DNA of 64,000 bases from Shewanella intestini (GCF_018221465.1 NZ_JAAIKR010000002.1:186001-250000), one strand, 5' to 3'. Numbered from the stretch's first letter, positions 19,251 through 30,633 are shown. Notes: generated by a model from the sequence alone, not told the origin. Translations and numbers: made by a program.

Positions 19251-19275
19251 AAAAAAGCGCCAATCGGCGCTTTTT
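19251..19275. terminator. Bidirectional intrinsic terminator of gltA
   Basis: AAAAAAGCGCC-AATC-GGCGCTTTTT: a GC-rich 5-bp core extended by A/T tracts on both sides, 14 bases past the gltA stop on the minus strand. The tracts allow termination in both directions. Confidence 0.85.
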
Positions 19276-19289
19276 GTATTTTAAATAAA

Positions 19290-20576
19290 CTAGCGTTTAT
19301 CTAAAGCAATAAAATCTCTGTCTTCAGCACCTGTATATAATTGGCGTGGACGACTGATTTTATGACCAGGTTGATCTAACATTTCCTTCCAGTGTGCAAT
19401 CCAACCTACTGTGCGTGATAATGCAAATAACACAGTAAACATGCTTGTTGGAATACCAATGGCTTTCATGATAATGCCAGAGTAGAAGTCGACATTTGGA
19501 TATAATTTCTTAGATACAAAGTATTCGTCTTCAAGTGCGATACGCTCAAGTTCCATTGCGACATCAAGTAGTGGATCTTGTACATTTAACTCATCAAGTA
19601 CTTCATGACAAGTTTCACGCATGACTTTAGCACGCGGGTCAAAGTTTTTATAAACTCGATGACCAAAGCCCATTAACCGGAAGGGATCGTCTTTATCTTT
19701 GGCACGCGCAATAAACTCAGGTATGCGCTCAACACTGCCAATTTCTTCAAGCATTTCAAGGCATGCTTCGTTAGCACCACCATGGGCAGGTCCCCAAAGA
19801 GAGGCAATACCGGCTGCAATACAAGCAAATGGATTAGCGCCAGAAGAACCTGCTAAACGTACAGTTGATGTTGATGCATTTTGTTCATGGTCTGCATGTA
19901 ATACAAAGATTCTATCCATTGCTTTTTCAACAACGGGATTAACTTTGTATGGTTCACAAGGCACTGCGAACATCATCGATAAGAAGTTACCTGCATAAGA
20001 TAAGTCATTTCGAGGGTATACAAACGGCTGGCCAACTGAGTATTTGTAACACATTGCTGCAATGGTTGGCATTTTAGAAATCAGTCTAAACGCCGCAATC
20101 TCACGGTGTTTAACATCATTGACGTCTAAAGAATCTTGGTAGAACGCAGACAGCGCACCAGTCACACCACATAGCATTGCCATCGGGTGTGCATCACGAC
20201 GGAAACCACTAAAGAAATCAGCTAATTGTTCATTGACCATCGTATGGTTTTTTACCATAGATTCAAAAGCTTGATATTGTGCTTTAGTCGGCAATTCGCC
20301 ATTCAATAACAGATAACAAACGTCTAAATAACTAGTCTGTGTGGCAAGTTCGTAAATTGGGTAACCACGGTGGGTTAAGATGCCTTTTGCACCGTCAATA
20401 TACGTAATGGCAGATTCACAAGATGCTGTTGCCAAGAAACCTGGATCAAAAGTGAAATAACCTTTAGAACCTAGTTTACTGATGTCTATAACATCAAAGC
20501 CAGCGCTTCCTTGTTTGACTGGTAGGTCAATTGAATCATTATTCGGTAATTCTAATTTGGCTATATGTTCAGCCAT
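19290..20576 (-). CDS. gltA: Citrate synthase, type II
   Basis: Condenses oxaloacetate and acetyl-CoA to citrate at the entry of the TCA cycle. The 428-residue hexameric-type enzyme has the signatures [22 protein letters not shown] (active-site His), GPAHGGANE (active-site His) and [14 protein letters not shown] (oxaloacetate site), with the catalytic Asp in NVDFYSG. Length matches E. coli GltA (427). It is divergent from sdhCDAB-sucABCD, separated by a 417-base regulatory region, as in E. coli. Confidence 0.97.
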   Translation of the reverse strand: MAEHIAKLELPNNDSIDLPVKQGSAGFDVIDISKLGSKGYFTFDPGFLATASCESAITYIDGAKGILTHRGYPIYELATQTSYLDVCYLLLNGELPTKAQYQAFESMVKNHTMVNEQLADFFSGFRRDAHPMAMLCGVTGALSAFYQDSLDVNDVKHREIAAFRLISKMPTIAAMCYKYSVGQPFVYPRNDLSYAGNFLSMMFAVPCEPYKVNPVVEKAMDRIFVLHADHEQNASTSTVRLAGSSGANPFACIAAGIASLWGPAHGGANEACLEMLEEIGSVERIPEFIARAKDKDDPFRLMGFGHRVYKNFDPRAKVMRETCHEVLDELNVQDPLLDVAMELERIALEDEYFVSKKLYPNVDFYSGIIMKAIGIPTSMFTVLFALSRTVGWIAHWKEMLDQPGHKISRPRQLYTGAEDRDFIALDKR

Positions 20577-20993
20577 ACCCCGTTCTCCTTACTTCATTCT
20601 TTTCTTGTGAGTGCGGCATGTTAAGCGGTCATTACTTTACAGTGATCTTGGTTTACATTTCAATTTAAATAAGCGTTTAAATTTTTTATTATGATGGTAT
20701 ATATCTTGCTTAAGCTAGCTGTAATGCGGTTTTGCATCGTATTTAAATAATTTTTAATAAAAAAATAGATTTTGATAATGTGATGTTTGTATTTGACATT
20801 CTGCCCGAGTATACTTGCTCGCGCCTATTTGAGAGACGAATGTCACAGTTTGAGAAATATTTTATTACAACTCTAAATTAGTGATTGCTCAATTGGTTGT
20901 GTGTTTGGGGTAAATCAGTACAATTTTCGTTAATAGTTAATTTAATGTTAAGTATTTGCGAGCGGTAACTGATAAAAACAAAAATAATGCTCA
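20577..20993. promoter_or_regulatory. Divergent gltA / sdhC regulatory region
   Basis: A 417-base AT-rich region that must drive gltA leftwards and sdhCDAB-suc rightwards. In related bacteria this region is controlled by ArcA and CRP. I see scattered half sites (TGTGATG, GTCACA, TTGACA at 20797) but no site strong enough to assign. Confidence 0.5.
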
Positions 20994-21389
20994 ATGGAGC
21001 TGAGTGAGCAGAACGTGAAAAAGCAAAGACCTGTCCATCTAGACCTGCATAAAATACGCTTTCCTGCTACAGCGATCGCGTCGATCTTACACCGTATATC
21101 TGGTGTCATAATGTTATTTGCTATTGGTATTCTTCTTTGGTTGTTAAATTCATCTTTAACGTCAGCTGAAGGGTTCGCTAGTGTCCAATCTCTTTTCGAT
21201 AATTTATTAATGAAGTTTATCCTTTGGGGCATCTTAACTGCGCTTGGATATCACTTATTCGGTGGCATACGTCATTTGATAATGGATACCGGTCGTTGGG
21301 AAGAGCTAACTTCTGGTATTGCTTCTGCTAAGGCACTTTTTGTCATTGCCTTAGTATTTTCAGTCGTTGTGGGGATTTGGATATGGTAA
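20994..21389 (+). CDS. sdhC: Succinate dehydrogenase cytochrome b556 subunit
   Basis: One of two membrane anchors of complex II; it carries a heme b ligand and part of the quinone site. VKKQRPVHLDLHKIRFPATAIASILHRISGVIMLFAIGILLWLL is the SdhC signature, with the quinone-site Ser/Arg in SILHRISG and the heme His in LGYHLFGGIRHL. Three transmembrane helices are visible. The start is uncertain: the ATG used here gives seven extra residues compared with a GTG at 21015 (VKKQRPV). It overlaps sdhD by 7 bases. Confidence 0.94.
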   Translation: MELSEQNVKKQRPVHLDLHKIRFPATAIASILHRISGVIMLFAIGILLWLLNSSLTSAEGFASVQSLFDNLLMKFILWGILTALGYHLFGGIRHLIMDTGRWEELTSGIASAKALFVIALVFSVVVGIWIW

Positions 21390-21730
21390 CTAATGCAGCA
21401 AGTTTTGGACGCAGTGGTGTTCATGACTTTATTTTATTACGCGCAAGTGGGGTTATCTTAGCCTGTTATTCAATTTTTCTAATTGGATTTATTGCTTGTA
21501 GTGCACCGTTAACGTTCGAGATCTGGCAAGGTTTATTTAGCACCTTGCCAATGAAAGTCTTCACACTGTTAGCCCTCATTGCTCTGCTAATTCATGCGTG
21601 GATTGGTGTTTGGCAGGTGCTAACTGATTATGTACCGAACACGGCTTTACGTGGTGTTTTGCAGTTTATCTTTGTTGTGACCGCATTGAGTTATCTTGCG
21701 GCTGGCATCGTTATTGTGTGGGGTGTTTAA
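21383..21730 (+). CDS. sdhD: Succinate dehydrogenase membrane anchor subunit
   Basis: The second anchor of complex II, about 115 residues with three helices. The start at ATG 21383 (MVTNAASFGRSGVHDFILLRASG) matches the E. coli beginning MVSNASALGRNGVHDF; an in-frame TTG two codons earlier is less likely. The heme/quinone region LLIHAWIGVWQVLTDYV is conserved. sdhA starts at the next base after the stop. Confidence 0.95.
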   Translation: MVTNAASFGRSGVHDFILLRASGVILACYSIFLIGFIACSAPLTFEIWQGLFSTLPMKVFTLLALIALLIHAWIGVWQVLTDYVPNTALRGVLQFIFVVTALSYLAAGIVIVWGV

Positions 21731-23497
21731 GTGAGTATTCCTGTACGCGAATTTGACGCGATTGTAATTGGTGCAGGCGGTGCGGGTATGCGCGCTGCAT
21801 TACAAATTTCTAAAGAAGGTAAGAGCTGTGCGCTTTTATCTAAAGTTTTCCCAACACGTTCTCATACTGTTTCTGCGCAAGGTGGCATCACCGTTGCGCT
21901 GGGTAATGCCCATGAAGATCACTGGGAACAACATATGTATGACACGGTTAAAGGTTCTGACTTTATTGGCGACCAAGACGCTATTGAGTTTATGTGCCAA
22001 ACCGGCCCAGAAGCCATTATTGAACTAGAGCATATGGGGTTACCGTTTTCGCGTTTTGAAAACGGCACTATTTACCAACGTCCATTTGGTGGTCAATCAC
22101 GTAATTTTGGTGGTGAACAAGCGGCACGTACTGCTGCGGCAGCTGACCGAACTGGACATGCATTATTACATTGTCTTTATCAACAGAACGTTAAACACAA
22201 AACTGAAGTGTTCTCTGAGTGGTATGCACTTGATTTAGTTAAAAATGAAGATGACGTGATTGTTGGTTGTACAGCCATTGAAATAGAAACAGGTGAAATC
22301 GTTTATTTCAAAGCCAAGGCCACAGTATTAGCGACAGGTGGTGCAGGGCGTATCTATGCCTCTACCACAAATGCACACATTAATACTGGTGATGGTGTGG
22401 GCATGGCAATGCGCGCTGGCGTACAAATGCAAGACATGGAAATGTGGCAGTTCCACCCAACAGGTATTGCTGGTGCTGGTGTACTCGTCACAGAAGGTTG
22501 TCGTGGTGAAGGGGGATATCTTTTAAATAAAGATGGCGAACGTTTTATGGAACGTTATGCACCCAATGCAAAAGATCTGGCATCGCGTGATGTAGTTGCT
22601 CGCTCAATGATGACTGAAATCCGTGAAGGTCGAGGCTTAGACGGACCATTAGGGCCACATTGTTTATTAAAGCTTGACCACTTAGGTAAAGAAACGCTAG
22701 AAGCGCGTTTACCGGGTGTATGTGAACTTTCTCGCACGTTTGCCCATATTGATCCTGCAGATGGTCCAATTCCGGTATTGCCGACTTGTCATTATATGAT
22801 GGGCGGATTACCTGCAAAAGTTAGCGGTCAAGTGCTTCGTCAAAATGAAGATGGCACTGAGCAAGATATCACGGGCTTATTTGCTGTTGGTGAAATTGCT
22901 TGTGTATCCGTTCACGGCGCTAACCGTTTAGGTGGTAATTCGTTGTTGGATTTAGTTGTCTTTGGCCGTGCAGCTGGTCAGCATTTGGGTAAAGCGTTAG
23001 ATGAGACGCCAACACCTAAAGATGCGACCGATGCCAATGTTGAAGCATCATTGGCTCGTCTAAACCGTTGGGAATCAAACCAAGACGGTGAAGACCCTGC
23101 TGATATCCGTAAAGACTTACAGCTTTGTATGCAGCTTAACTTCTCTGTTTTCAGAACTGGCGATGCCATGGCTGAAGGGCTTAAGCAGTTAAAGGCCATC
23201 GAAAAACGTCTTAACAATGCCAAGTTATCTGATAATTCGCGTGAATTTAATACACAACGTATTGAATGTTTAGAGCTCGATAATTTGATGGCAACGGCGT
23301 TAGCGACAGCGTATGCCGCTAACTTTAGGAAAGAAAGCCGCGGGGCGCATTCTCGCGAAGATTTCCTAGAGCGTGATGACGAAAATTGGTTATGTCACAG
23401 CGTATTTGACCCAACAACAGAGTCAATGAAAAAACGTGCTGTGAATATGGAGCCAAAGCTTCGTGAAGCTTTCCCTCCTAAGAAACGTACCTACTAA
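21731..23497 (+). CDS. sdhA: Succinate dehydrogenase flavoprotein subunit
   Basis: Oxidises succinate to fumarate with covalently bound FAD. The 588-residue protein has the N-terminal [14 protein letters not shown] dinucleotide fold, [10 protein letters not shown] (the His that binds FAD covalently), the active-site region [21 protein letters not shown], the catalytic Arg in RDVVARSM, and [19 protein letters not shown]. Start is a GTG immediately after sdhD. Length equals E. coli SdhA. Part of sdhCDAB. Confidence 0.97.
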   Translation: MSIPVREFDAIVIGAGGAGMRAALQISKEGKSCALLSKVFPTRSHTVSAQGGITVALGNAHEDHWEQHMYDTVKGSDFIGDQDAIEFMCQTGPEAIIELEHMGLPFSRFENGTIYQRPFGGQSRNFGGEQAARTAAAADRTGHALLHCLYQQNVKHKTEVFSEWYALDLVKNEDDVIVGCTAIEIETGEIVYFKAKATVLATGGAGRIYASTTNAHINTGDGVGMAMRAGVQMQDMEMWQFHPTGIAGAGVLVTEGCRGEGGYLLNKDGERFMERYAPNAKDLASRDVVARSMMTEIREGRGLDGPLGPHCLLKLDHLGKETLEARLPGVCELSRTFAHIDPADGPIPVLPTCHYMMGGLPAKVSGQVLRQNEDGTEQDITGLFAVGEIACVSVHGANRLGGNSLLDLVVFGRAAGQHLGKALDETPTPKDATDANVEASLARLNRWESNQDGEDPADIRKDLQLCMQLNFSVFRTGDAMAEGLKQLKAIEKRLNNAKLSDNSREFNTQRIECLELDNLMATALATAYAANFRKESRGAHSREDFLERDDENWLCHSVFDPTTESMKKRAVNMEPKLREAFPPKKRTY

Positions 23498-23512
23498 GGC
23501 GGAGTTGCAAAG

Positions 23513-24220
23513 ATGAATTTAACATTTGCAGTGTATCGATATAATCCTGATGTAGATACCAAACCTTACATGAAGGATTACACCCTTGAAGTGCAAGAAG
23601 GCACGGATATGATGGTGTTAGATGCGTTAATAAAACTGAAAGAGCAAGACCCAACATTAGCATTTCGTCGTTCTTGTCGTGAAGGTGTTTGTGGTAGTGA
23701 CGGTATCAATATGAATGGTAAAAATGGCTTGGCGTGTATTACGCCAGTGTCGACATTCAAAGGTAACAAAATTGAAATCCGTCCATTACCTGGCATGCCA
23801 GTTGTGCGAGACTTGGTTGTTGATCTTACACAGTTTTATAAACAGTATGAAAAAATCAAACCTTTCTTAATCAATGACGAAAAAACCCCAGCACGTGAGC
23901 ATTTACAATCACCAGAAGAGCGTGAGCATTTAGACGGTCTTTATGAATGTATTATGTGTGCTTGTTGTTCTACGGCTTGTCCATCGTTTTGGTGGAATCC
24001 AGATAAGTTTGTTGGTCCAAGTGGGTTATTGCATGCATACCGTTTCTTAATTGACAGTCGCGATACCGCCACGGAATCTCGTTTGTCTGAATTAGATGAT
24101 GCCTACAGCGTATTCCGTTGTCATGGCATTATGAATTGTGTGGATGTTTGCCCGAAAGGCTTAAATCCAACCAAAGCCATTGGCCATATTAAGTCAATGC
24201 TATTGAAGCGAGCGGTGTAG
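23513..24220 (+). CDS. sdhB: Succinate dehydrogenase iron-sulfur subunit
   Basis: Passes electrons from FAD to quinone through three iron-sulfur clusters. The 235 residues show the 2Fe-2S ligands (CREGVCGSDG and a later Cys in GLAC), the 4Fe-4S ligands (CIMCACCSTACP) and the 3Fe-4S group (CHGIMNCVDVCPKGLNP). It ends the sdh part of the operon, and a terminator-like hairpin separates it from sucA. Confidence 0.97.
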   Translation: MNLTFAVYRYNPDVDTKPYMKDYTLEVQEGTDMMVLDALIKLKEQDPTLAFRRSCREGVCGSDGINMNGKNGLACITPVSTFKGNKIEIRPLPGMPVVRDLVVDLTQFYKQYEKIKPFLINDEKTPAREHLQSPEEREHLDGLYECIMCACCSTACPSFWWNPDKFVGPSGLLHAYRFLIDSRDTATESRLSELDDAYSVFRCHGIMNCVDVCPKGLNPTKAIGHIKSMLLKRAV

Positions 24221-24227
24221 CACGACC

Positions 24228-24260
24228 ATGAGCTAATAAGGATTTATTAGCTCATTTTTT
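24228..24260 (+). terminator. Terminator or attenuator between sdhB and sucA
   Basis: A perfect 12-bp stem (ATGAGCTAATAA / TTATTAGCTCAT) with a GGAT loop is followed by five more T residues. It starts 8 bases after the sdhB stop. It probably stops part of the transcription before sucABCD. Confidence 0.75.
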
Positions 24261-24410
24261 GCACCTTTTTTGGGCAGTTATTTTGGTGCAAAAATAGATT
24301 GAAGAATTAGCTGTAACAAGTTGTTTTTATTGTTGCAGTTTGGCTATGATGGCGATACTGTCACAATAGCAAATGGCTAAGTACGTGTATCAAGTTGGAA
24401 AGGAATTACA

Positions 24411-27233
24411 ATGCACCAAGGCATCATGAAAGCCTGGCTCGAGTCGTCTCATTTAAGCGGCGCGAACTCGACCTACGTAGAAGAGATGTATGAAGCCTAT
24501 CAAGACGATCCACAGTCAGTTTCTAATGACTGGCAGCTAGTCTTTGATAATCTCCCCCCTGTCAGTGAAGCAGCAATTGAGGCTCCTGAAGCAGCTCATT
24601 CTAAAGTCCGTGAATATTTTCGAAGTTTAGCATTAGAAACACGTGGTAAAGGCGCTGCGAGAGTTAGCGATCCCGATCTCGATGCTAAGCAAGTTAAAGT
24701 CCTGCAATTAATCAACGCCCACCGTTTTCGTGGCCATCAAGGTGCTAATCTAGACCCGCTTGGATTATGGAAACGTGAGCCTGTTGCAGAACTTGATCCT
24801 AAACACCATGGTTTAACCGCTGAAGACATGGCACGTGAGTTCAATACAGGCTCTTTTGCTCATGCTGGCGATACCATGAAGTTAGCCGATATCATTCATG
24901 CATTGAAAAGCACTTATTGTGGTTCAATTGGTGCTGAATATATGCATATCACCGATACTGAAGAGAAACGCTGGATCCAGCAACGCCTTGAACCCTCTTT
25001 AGGTAAAACGAATTATGCTATCGATGTCAAGAAACGTATCTTAGAAGGCCTCAATTCAGCAGAAGGTATGGAAAAATATCTGGGAGCTAAATTTCCTGGG
25101 GCAAAACGTTTCTCATTAGAAGGTGGCGATGCATTAGTACCAATGATGCGCGAGATAATTTATCGTGCAGGTGAAGCTGGAACGAAAGAAATTGTCGTTG
25201 GTATGGCACATCGTGGCCGTTTAAACGTGTTAGTTAATATTCTTGGTAAGCGACCTGCTGAGTTGTTTGACGAATTTGCCGGTAAACATGCTGATGTCAA
25301 TGGTTCTGGTGATGTGAAATACCACCAAGGTTTCTCATCAGATTTTGAAACGCCCGGCGGCAATGTACATTTGGCGCTCGCGTTTAACCCATCGCATTTA
25401 GAAATTGTAAATCCAGTTGTGATTGGCTCAGTCAGAGCAAGACAAGACCGACGTGGCTGTGAAGACGGCTTACAAGTCATGCCTATTACCATTCATGGTG
25501 ACTCTGCTATTACTGGGCAAGGCATTGTGCAAGAGACATTTAATATGTCTCAAACTCGTGGCTTTAAAGTCGGCGGCAGTATTCGCATTGTGGTGAATAA
25601 CCAAGTGGGCTTTACCACCTCTAATCATGCTGATGTGCGTTCAACTGAATATTGCACCGATATCGCCAAAATGGTGCAAGCACCTATTTTCCACGTCAAT
25701 GCAGATGACCCAGAAGCGGTAGCGTTTATTTCTCAGCTCGCGGTAGATTATCGCAATGAATTTAAACGTGATGTGGTGATTGATTTAGTGTGTTATCGCC
25801 GCCATGGCCATAACGAAGCTGATGAACCTAGTGCGACCCAGCCACTGATGTATGCCAAAATTAAAAAGCATCCTACACCACGTAAAATCTATGCCGACCG
25901 CTTAATTGAAGAGCAAAGCATTTCAGCAGATGATGTCACTGGATTGGTTAATACCTACCGTGACGCATTAGATGCGGGTGATTGTGTGGTTAAAGAGTGG
26001 CGCCCAATGACACTCAATACGGTTGATTGGTCACCGTATCTTAATAAAGAATGGGACGAATCATATCAAGCAGGAATGAGCAAAACACGGTTACAAAACC
26101 TAGCTGATAAAATTGTCGATATTCCTGAAAGCCATAAACTGCAATCACGTGTCGCTAAAATTTATGGCGACCGTAAAGCCATGGCCGCGGGTGATAAATT
26201 ACTTGATTGGGGCTTTGCTGAAACACTGGCTTACGCATCAATTCTTGAAGACAACCAACGAGTGAGAATCACAGGTCAAGACTCAGGTCGTGGCACGTTC
26301 TTCCACCGTCATGCGGTATTACATAACCAAAATGACGCAACTACTTATTTACCCCTTCGCAATGTTGCGCCTCAACAAGGTGAAATTGACATTACCGATT
26401 CGGTATTGTCAGAAGCCTCGGTACTGGCATTTGAATATGGTTATGCCACAGCAGAACCTGAAGGCTTAACGATTTGGGAAGCGCAATTTGGTGACTTTGT
26501 TAACTGCGCGCAAGTGGTAATTGACCAATTTTTATCATCTGGTGAGCAAAAGTGGGGCAGATTATGTGGCTTGACCATGTTATTGCCACATGGTTATGAA
26601 GGCCAAGGCCCTGAACATTCAAGTGCCAGACTTGAGCGTTTCTTACAATTATGTGCTAACCACAATATGCAAGTCTGTGTGCCGTCTACTCCTGCGCAGG
26701 TTTACCACATGCTTCGTCGTCAAGTAGTCCGTCCTATGCGTCGTCCGTTAGTGGTGATGTCGCCTAAGTCATTACTGCGTCATCCACTTGCGGTTTCAAG
26801 CATGGATGAACTTGCCAATGGTCAGTTCCAAAACATTATTAATGAAGTTGACGACCTTGACCCGACTCAAGTGGACAGAGTGGTATTTTGTAGCGGTAAA
26901 GTATATTTCGAATTACTCGAAAAACGCCGTAAACAAAATCTCACCAATGTCGCCATATTACGTGTCGAGCAACTTTACCCGTTCCCTGAAGTTGAAATGC
27001 GTGCTGCATTAGAAAAATATGCACACGTTAAAGATTTTGTTTGGTGCCAAGAAGAACCACAAAATCAAGGGGCTTGGTATTGTAGTCAACATCATTTTTG
27101 GGCAAATATTCCCGCCGGTGCTCAACTAACTTATGCTGGCCGTGAAGCTTCAGCTGCACCAGCATGTGGTTACCCGGGGTTACATTTACGCCAACAAGAA
27201 TCTTTATTGAATAGCGCATTAAAACTGTCGTAA
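24411..27233 (+). CDS. sucA: 2-oxoglutarate dehydrogenase E1
   Basis: The thiamine diphosphate-dependent decarboxylase of the 2-oxoglutarate dehydrogenase complex. Its 940 residues begin with the E1o-specific N-terminal segment (SSHLSGANSTYVEEMYEAYQ) that binds the E2 core. The ThDP fold follows (GMAHRGRLNVLVN, HGDSAITGQGIVQETFNMS) with the histidine-rich active site (YRRHGHNEADEP), then the transketolase-like domain (GQDSGRGTFFHRHAVL, HGYEGQGPEHSSARLERFLQ). Normal length. sucB follows after 28 bases. Confidence 0.97.
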   Translation: MHQGIMKAWLESSHLSGANSTYVEEMYEAYQDDPQSVSNDWQLVFDNLPPVSEAAIEAPEAAHSKVREYFRSLALETRGKGAARVSDPDLDAKQVKVLQLINAHRFRGHQGANLDPLGLWKREPVAELDPKHHGLTAEDMAREFNTGSFAHAGDTMKLADIIHALKSTYCGSIGAEYMHITDTEEKRWIQQRLEPSLGKTNYAIDVKKRILEGLNSAEGMEKYLGAKFPGAKRFSLEGGDALVPMMREIIYRAGEAGTKEIVVGMAHRGRLNVLVNILGKRPAELFDEFAGKHADVNGSGDVKYHQGFSSDFETPGGNVHLALAFNPSHLEIVNPVVIGSVRARQDRRGCEDGLQVMPITIHGDSAITGQGIVQETFNMSQTRGFKVGGSIRIVVNNQVGFTTSNHADVRSTEYCTDIAKMVQAPIFHVNADDPEAVAFISQLAVDYRNEFKRDVVIDLVCYRRHGHNEADEPSATQPLMYAKIKKHPTPRKIYADRLIEEQSISADDVTGLVNTYRDALDAGDCVVKEWRPMTLNTVDWSPYLNKEWDESYQAGMSKTRLQNLADKIVDIPESHKLQSRVAKIYGDRKAMAAGDKLLDWGFAETLAYASILEDNQRVRITGQDSGRGTFFHRHAVLHNQNDATTYLPLRNVAPQQGEIDITDSVLSEASVLAFEYGYATAEPEGLTIWEAQFGDFVNCAQVVIDQFLSSGEQKWGRLCGLTMLLPHGYEGQGPEHSSARLERFLQLCANHNMQVCVPSTPAQVYHMLRRQVVRPMRRPLVVMSPKSLLRHPLAVSSMDELANGQFQNIINEVDDLDPTQVDRVVFCSGKVYFELLEKRRKQNLTNVAILRVEQLYPFPEVEMRAALEKYAHVKDFVWCQEEPQNQGAWYCSQHHFWANIPAGAQLTYAGREASAAPACGYPGLHLRQQESLLNSALKLS

Positions 27234-27261
27234 CAGATAATTTATAAAAGGAAAGCTTTCC

Positions 27262-28446
27262 ATGAGTATCGAAATTAAGGTACCCGTTCTACCAGAATCA
27301 GTTGCTGATGCAACAATCGCTACATGGCATGTTCAACCTGGTGAACCCGTAGAGCGCGATCAAAACCTAGTTGATATCGAAACCGACAAAGTCGTTTTAG
27401 AGGTTGTTGCACCAGAAGATGGTTCTATCAGTGAATTATTATTTCAAGAAGGCGATACGGTTTTAGGCGAACAAGTTATTGCTAACTTTGTTGCTGGTGC
27501 GGTAGCGGGTCAAGAAGTCACTAAAGCACAAGCAAATGCTGCGCCAGCTGCTGATTCAGATGACAGTAACGATAACTTAAGCCCGTCAGTGCGCCGCTTA
27601 ATTGCAGAGCACAACCTTGATGCGACTGCAATTAAAGGTAGTGGGGTAGGCGGACGCGTAACTAAAGAAGACGTAGAAGCGTTTGTTAAATCTGCGCCAG
27701 TTGCAAAACCTGTTGCCGCGCCTGCGCCAGTTGCATCGCTTGAAGGTCGCAGCCAAAAACGTGTACCGATGACACGTCTACGTAAAACCATCGCTAATCG
27801 TTTACTTGAAGCGAAAAACTCAACGGCAATGTTGACCACGTTTAACGAAGTGAACATGAAACCTATCATGGACATTCGTAAGCAATACCAAGAAGTGTTT
27901 GAAAAACGTCATGGTATTCGTTTAGGTTTTATGTCTTTTTATGTCAAAGCGGTAACTGAAGCGCTAAAACGTTTCCCAGAAGTGAATGCATCAATTGACG
28001 GTGATGATATTGTTTATCATAACTATTTTGATGTTAGCATTGCGGTTTCAACGCCACGTGGTTTGGTGACACCTGTATTGCGTGACACCGATACGATGAG
28101 CCTTGCCGATATTGAAAAAAATGTTCGTGAATTAGCCCTTAAAGGCCGTGACGGTAAGTTATCTGTCGATGACATGACTGGCGGTAACTTTACTGTGACT
28201 AACGGTGGAGTATTTGGATCATTAATGTCGACGCCAATTTTGAATTTGCCACAAAGTGCCATTTTGGGCATGCATGCGATTAAAGATCGCCCAATGGCTG
28301 TTAATGGTGAGGTTGTTATTCAACCTATGATGTACCTTGCTCTTTCTTACGACCACCGTATTGTCGATGGCCGTGAGTCTGTTGGATTCTTAGTTGCCAT
28401 TAAAGACTTCTTAGAAGATCCAACGCGTCTGCTACTTGATCTGTAA
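27262..28446 (+). CDS. sucB: 2-oxoglutarate dehydrogenase E2 (dihydrolipoyl succinyltransferase)
   Basis: The 394-residue core of the complex. It has one lipoyl domain (ETDKVVLEV, Lys carrying lipoate at about residue 43), an Ala/Pro-rich linker, the E3-binding domain ([33 protein letters not shown] in outline), a second linker, and the catalytic domain ending with [15 protein letters not shown], which holds the active-site His. There is no E3 gene here; lpd is normally elsewhere. Confidence 0.97.
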   Translation: MSIEIKVPVLPESVADATIATWHVQPGEPVERDQNLVDIETDKVVLEVVAPEDGSISELLFQEGDTVLGEQVIANFVAGAVAGQEVTKAQANAAPAADSDDSNDNLSPSVRRLIAEHNLDATAIKGSGVGGRVTKEDVEAFVKSAPVAKPVAAPAPVASLEGRSQKRVPMTRLRKTIANRLLEAKNSTAMLTTFNEVNMKPIMDIRKQYQEVFEKRHGIRLGFMSFYVKAVTEALKRFPEVNASIDGDDIVYHNYFDVSIAVSTPRGLVTPVLRDTDTMSLADIEKNVRELALKGRDGKLSVDDMTGGNFTVTNGGVFGSLMSTPILNLPQSAILGMHAIKDRPMAVNGEVVIQPMMYLALSYDHRIVDGRESVGFLVAIKDFLEDPTRLLLDL

Positions 28447-28467
28447 GTTGTAGATTACCCCCTCGCT

Positions 28468-28486
28468 GTTGGCCTAGATGGCCAAC
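28468..28486 (+). other. Intercistronic hairpin between sucB and sucC
   Basis: GTTGGCC-TAGAT-GGCCAAC forms a 7-bp GC-rich stem in the 73-base sucB-sucC gap, without a T-run. It may protect the sucAB message or tune sucCD expression; the role is inferred. Confidence 0.5.
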
Positions 28487-28519
28487 TGGATATAACTAGA
28501 AGTATATGGATAGATCATC

Positions 28520-29686
28520 ATGAATTTGCATGAGTATCAGGCAAAAGCCCTATTTGCCGAATATGGTTTACCAGTGTCAGAAGGATTTGCTTGTGATACT
28601 GCGCAAGAAGCAGTGGAAGCAGCAGGTCATATTGGCGGTAATATGTGGGTTGTTAAGTGTCAAGTACACGCAGGCGGCCGTGGTAAAGCAGGTGGTGTCA
28701 AAGTCACTGGCGATAAAGAAGAAATCAGAGCATTTGCTGAAAACTGGTTAGGTAAAAACTTAGTCACTTATCAGACAGATGAAAACGGTCAACCTGTAGC
28801 TAAAATCTTAGTTGAAAGCTGCACCGACATTGCTAATGAATTATATCTTGGCGCTGTTGTTGACCGCGCAACACGTCGTGTTGTGTTTATGGCATCAACT
28901 GAAGGCGGCGTTGAAATTGAGAAGGTGGCGGAAGAAACACCTGAATTAATTCACAAAGCAATTATTGACCCATTAGCGGGCCCTCAGCCATACCAAGCAC
29001 GTGATCTTGGCTTCAAGTTAGGTTTAAACCCAACTCAAATGAAGCAGTTCACTAAAGTTTTCATGGGCTTAGCTAAAATGTTTGAAAACCATGATTTCGC
29101 TTTACTTGAAATCAACCCACTTGTTATCACTGACGAAGGTAACATTCACTGTCTTGATGGCAAAATTGGTGTCGACGGTAATGCTTTATTCCGTCAACCT
29201 AAAATCCGTGAAATGCATGACCCATCACAAGATGATGCGCGAGAAGCACACGCAGCAAAGTTTGAGCTTAACTATGTTGCTTTAGACGGAAATGTTGGTT
29301 GTATGGTAAACGGTGCTGGCCTTGCAATGGGCACAATGGACATCGTTAACTTACATGGTGGCAAACCCGCTAACTTCCTTGATGTGGGCGGCGGAGCAAC
29401 AAAAGAACGTGTTGCGGAAGCGTTTAAAATCATTTTGTCTGATGCCAATGTTAAAGCCGTACTGGTAAACATTTTTGGTGGGATTGTCCGTTGTGACATG
29501 ATTGCAGAAGGTATTATTGGTGCAGTAAAAGAAGTGGGTGTTCAAGTTCCTGTTATTGTACGTCTTGAAGGAACTAACGCTGAACTAGGCCGTGAAGTCC
29601 TTGCCACTTCTGGTTTAGATATTATTGCTGCTGAGTCATTAACTGACGCGGCTGTAAAAGTTGTTGCCGCTGCGGAGGGCAAGTAA
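28520..29686 (+). CDS. sucC: Succinyl-CoA synthetase beta subunit
   Basis: Forms the nucleotide-binding half of succinyl-CoA synthetase. The 388-residue protein begins [19 protein letters not shown] and has the ATP-grasp elements ([29 protein letters not shown]) and the subunit-contact region ([17 protein letters not shown]). Standard length. Its stop codon overlaps the sucD start by one base. Confidence 0.97.
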   Translation: MNLHEYQAKALFAEYGLPVSEGFACDTAQEAVEAAGHIGGNMWVVKCQVHAGGRGKAGGVKVTGDKEEIRAFAENWLGKNLVTYQTDENGQPVAKILVESCTDIANELYLGAVVDRATRRVVFMASTEGGVEIEKVAEETPELIHKAIIDPLAGPQPYQARDLGFKLGLNPTQMKQFTKVFMGLAKMFENHDFALLEINPLVITDEGNIHCLDGKIGVDGNALFRQPKIREMHDPSQDDAREAHAAKFELNYVALDGNVGCMVNGAGLAMGTMDIVNLHGGKPANFLDVGGGATKERVAEAFKIILSDANVKAVLVNIFGGIVRCDMIAEGIIGAVKEVGVQVPVIVRLEGTNAELGREVLATSGLDIIAAESLTDAAVKVVAAAEGK

Positions 29687-30558
29687 TGTCTGTATTAATT
29701 AACAAAGATACTAAAGTTATCTGTCAAGGTTTCACTGGCGGGCAAGGTACATTCCACTCTGAGCAAGCCATCGCATACGGTACGCAAATGGTCGGTGGTG
29801 TATCACCAGGAAAAGGCGGCCAAGTGCATTTAGACCTTCCTGTTTTTAACACGGTTAAAGATGCTGTGGCTGCAACAGGTGCTACGGCTTCAGTTATCTA
29901 TGTACCGGCTCCTTTTTGTAAAGATGCTATTTTTGAAGCGATTGACGGTGGCATTGAGCTTATCGTTTGTATCACTGAAGGCATCCCTACGTTAGATATG
30001 CTGCAAGTTAAAGTGAAACTTGAAGAAACTGGCGTACGTATGATTGGCCCTAACTGTCCAGGTGTTATCACACCTGGTGAGTGTAAAATTGGTATCATGC
30101 CGGGTCACATCCACAAGCCTGGTAAAGTCGGTATTGTTTCTCGCTCTGGTACATTAACGTACGAAGCGGTTAAGCAAACTACCGATGAAGGTTTCGGTCA
30201 ATCGACTTGTGTCGGTATTGGCGGTGACCCAATTCCAGGTACTAACTTCATCGACGTATTGGAAATGTTCCAAAACGACCCACAAACTGAAGCAATTGTA
30301 ATGATTGGTGAAATTGGTGGTACTGCTGAAGAAGAAGCGGCTGAATACATTAAAGCTAACGTGACGAAACCCGTTGTGTCTTATATTGCTGGCGTAACCG
30401 CGCCAGAAGGTAAGCGCATGGGTCATGCTGGTGCAATCATCGCCGGTGGTAAAGGCACTGCAGCAGATAAGTTTGCCGCTCTTGAAGCCGCAGGCGTAAC
30501 GACTGTGCGTTCATTAGCTGACATCGGTTCTGCATTGCGTACCCGTACTGGTTGGTAA
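29686..30558 (+). CDS. sucD: Succinyl-CoA synthetase alpha subunit
   Basis: Carries CoA binding and the phosphohistidine. Its 290 residues include [19 protein letters not shown] (CoA-binding fold), [20 protein letters not shown], and [18 protein letters not shown], in which the His is phosphorylated. It is the last gene of sdhCDAB-sucABCD and is followed by a strong terminator. Confidence 0.97.
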   Translation: MSVLINKDTKVICQGFTGGQGTFHSEQAIAYGTQMVGGVSPGKGGQVHLDLPVFNTVKDAVAATGATASVIYVPAPFCKDAIFEAIDGGIELIVCITEGIPTLDMLQVKVKLEETGVRMIGPNCPGVITPGECKIGIMPGHIHKPGKVGIVSRSGTLTYEAVKQTTDEGFGQSTCVGIGGDPIPGTNFIDVLEMFQNDPQTEAIVMIGEIGGTAEEEAAEYIKANVTKPVVSYIAGVTAPEGKRMGHAGAIIAGGKGTAADKFAALEAAGVTTVRSLADIGSALRTRTGW

Positions 30559-30606
30559 TCCTTTGCTGTTAAGTCTCTTTATGTGACTGATGAGTAAAGT
30601 GGTTTT

Positions 30607-30633
30607 AAAAGACGTCTTAGGACGTCTTTTTTT
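30607..30633 (+). terminator. Intrinsic terminator after sucD
   Basis: A perfect 10-bp stem (AAAAGACGTC / GACGTCTTTT) with a TTAG loop and a run of seven T residues. Confidence 0.9.

Noticed and set aside
20797-20825. TTGACA near 20797 as a -35 element for sdhC
   Set aside because: The best -10-like TATACT is only about 11 bases downstream, too close for a sigma-70 promoter.
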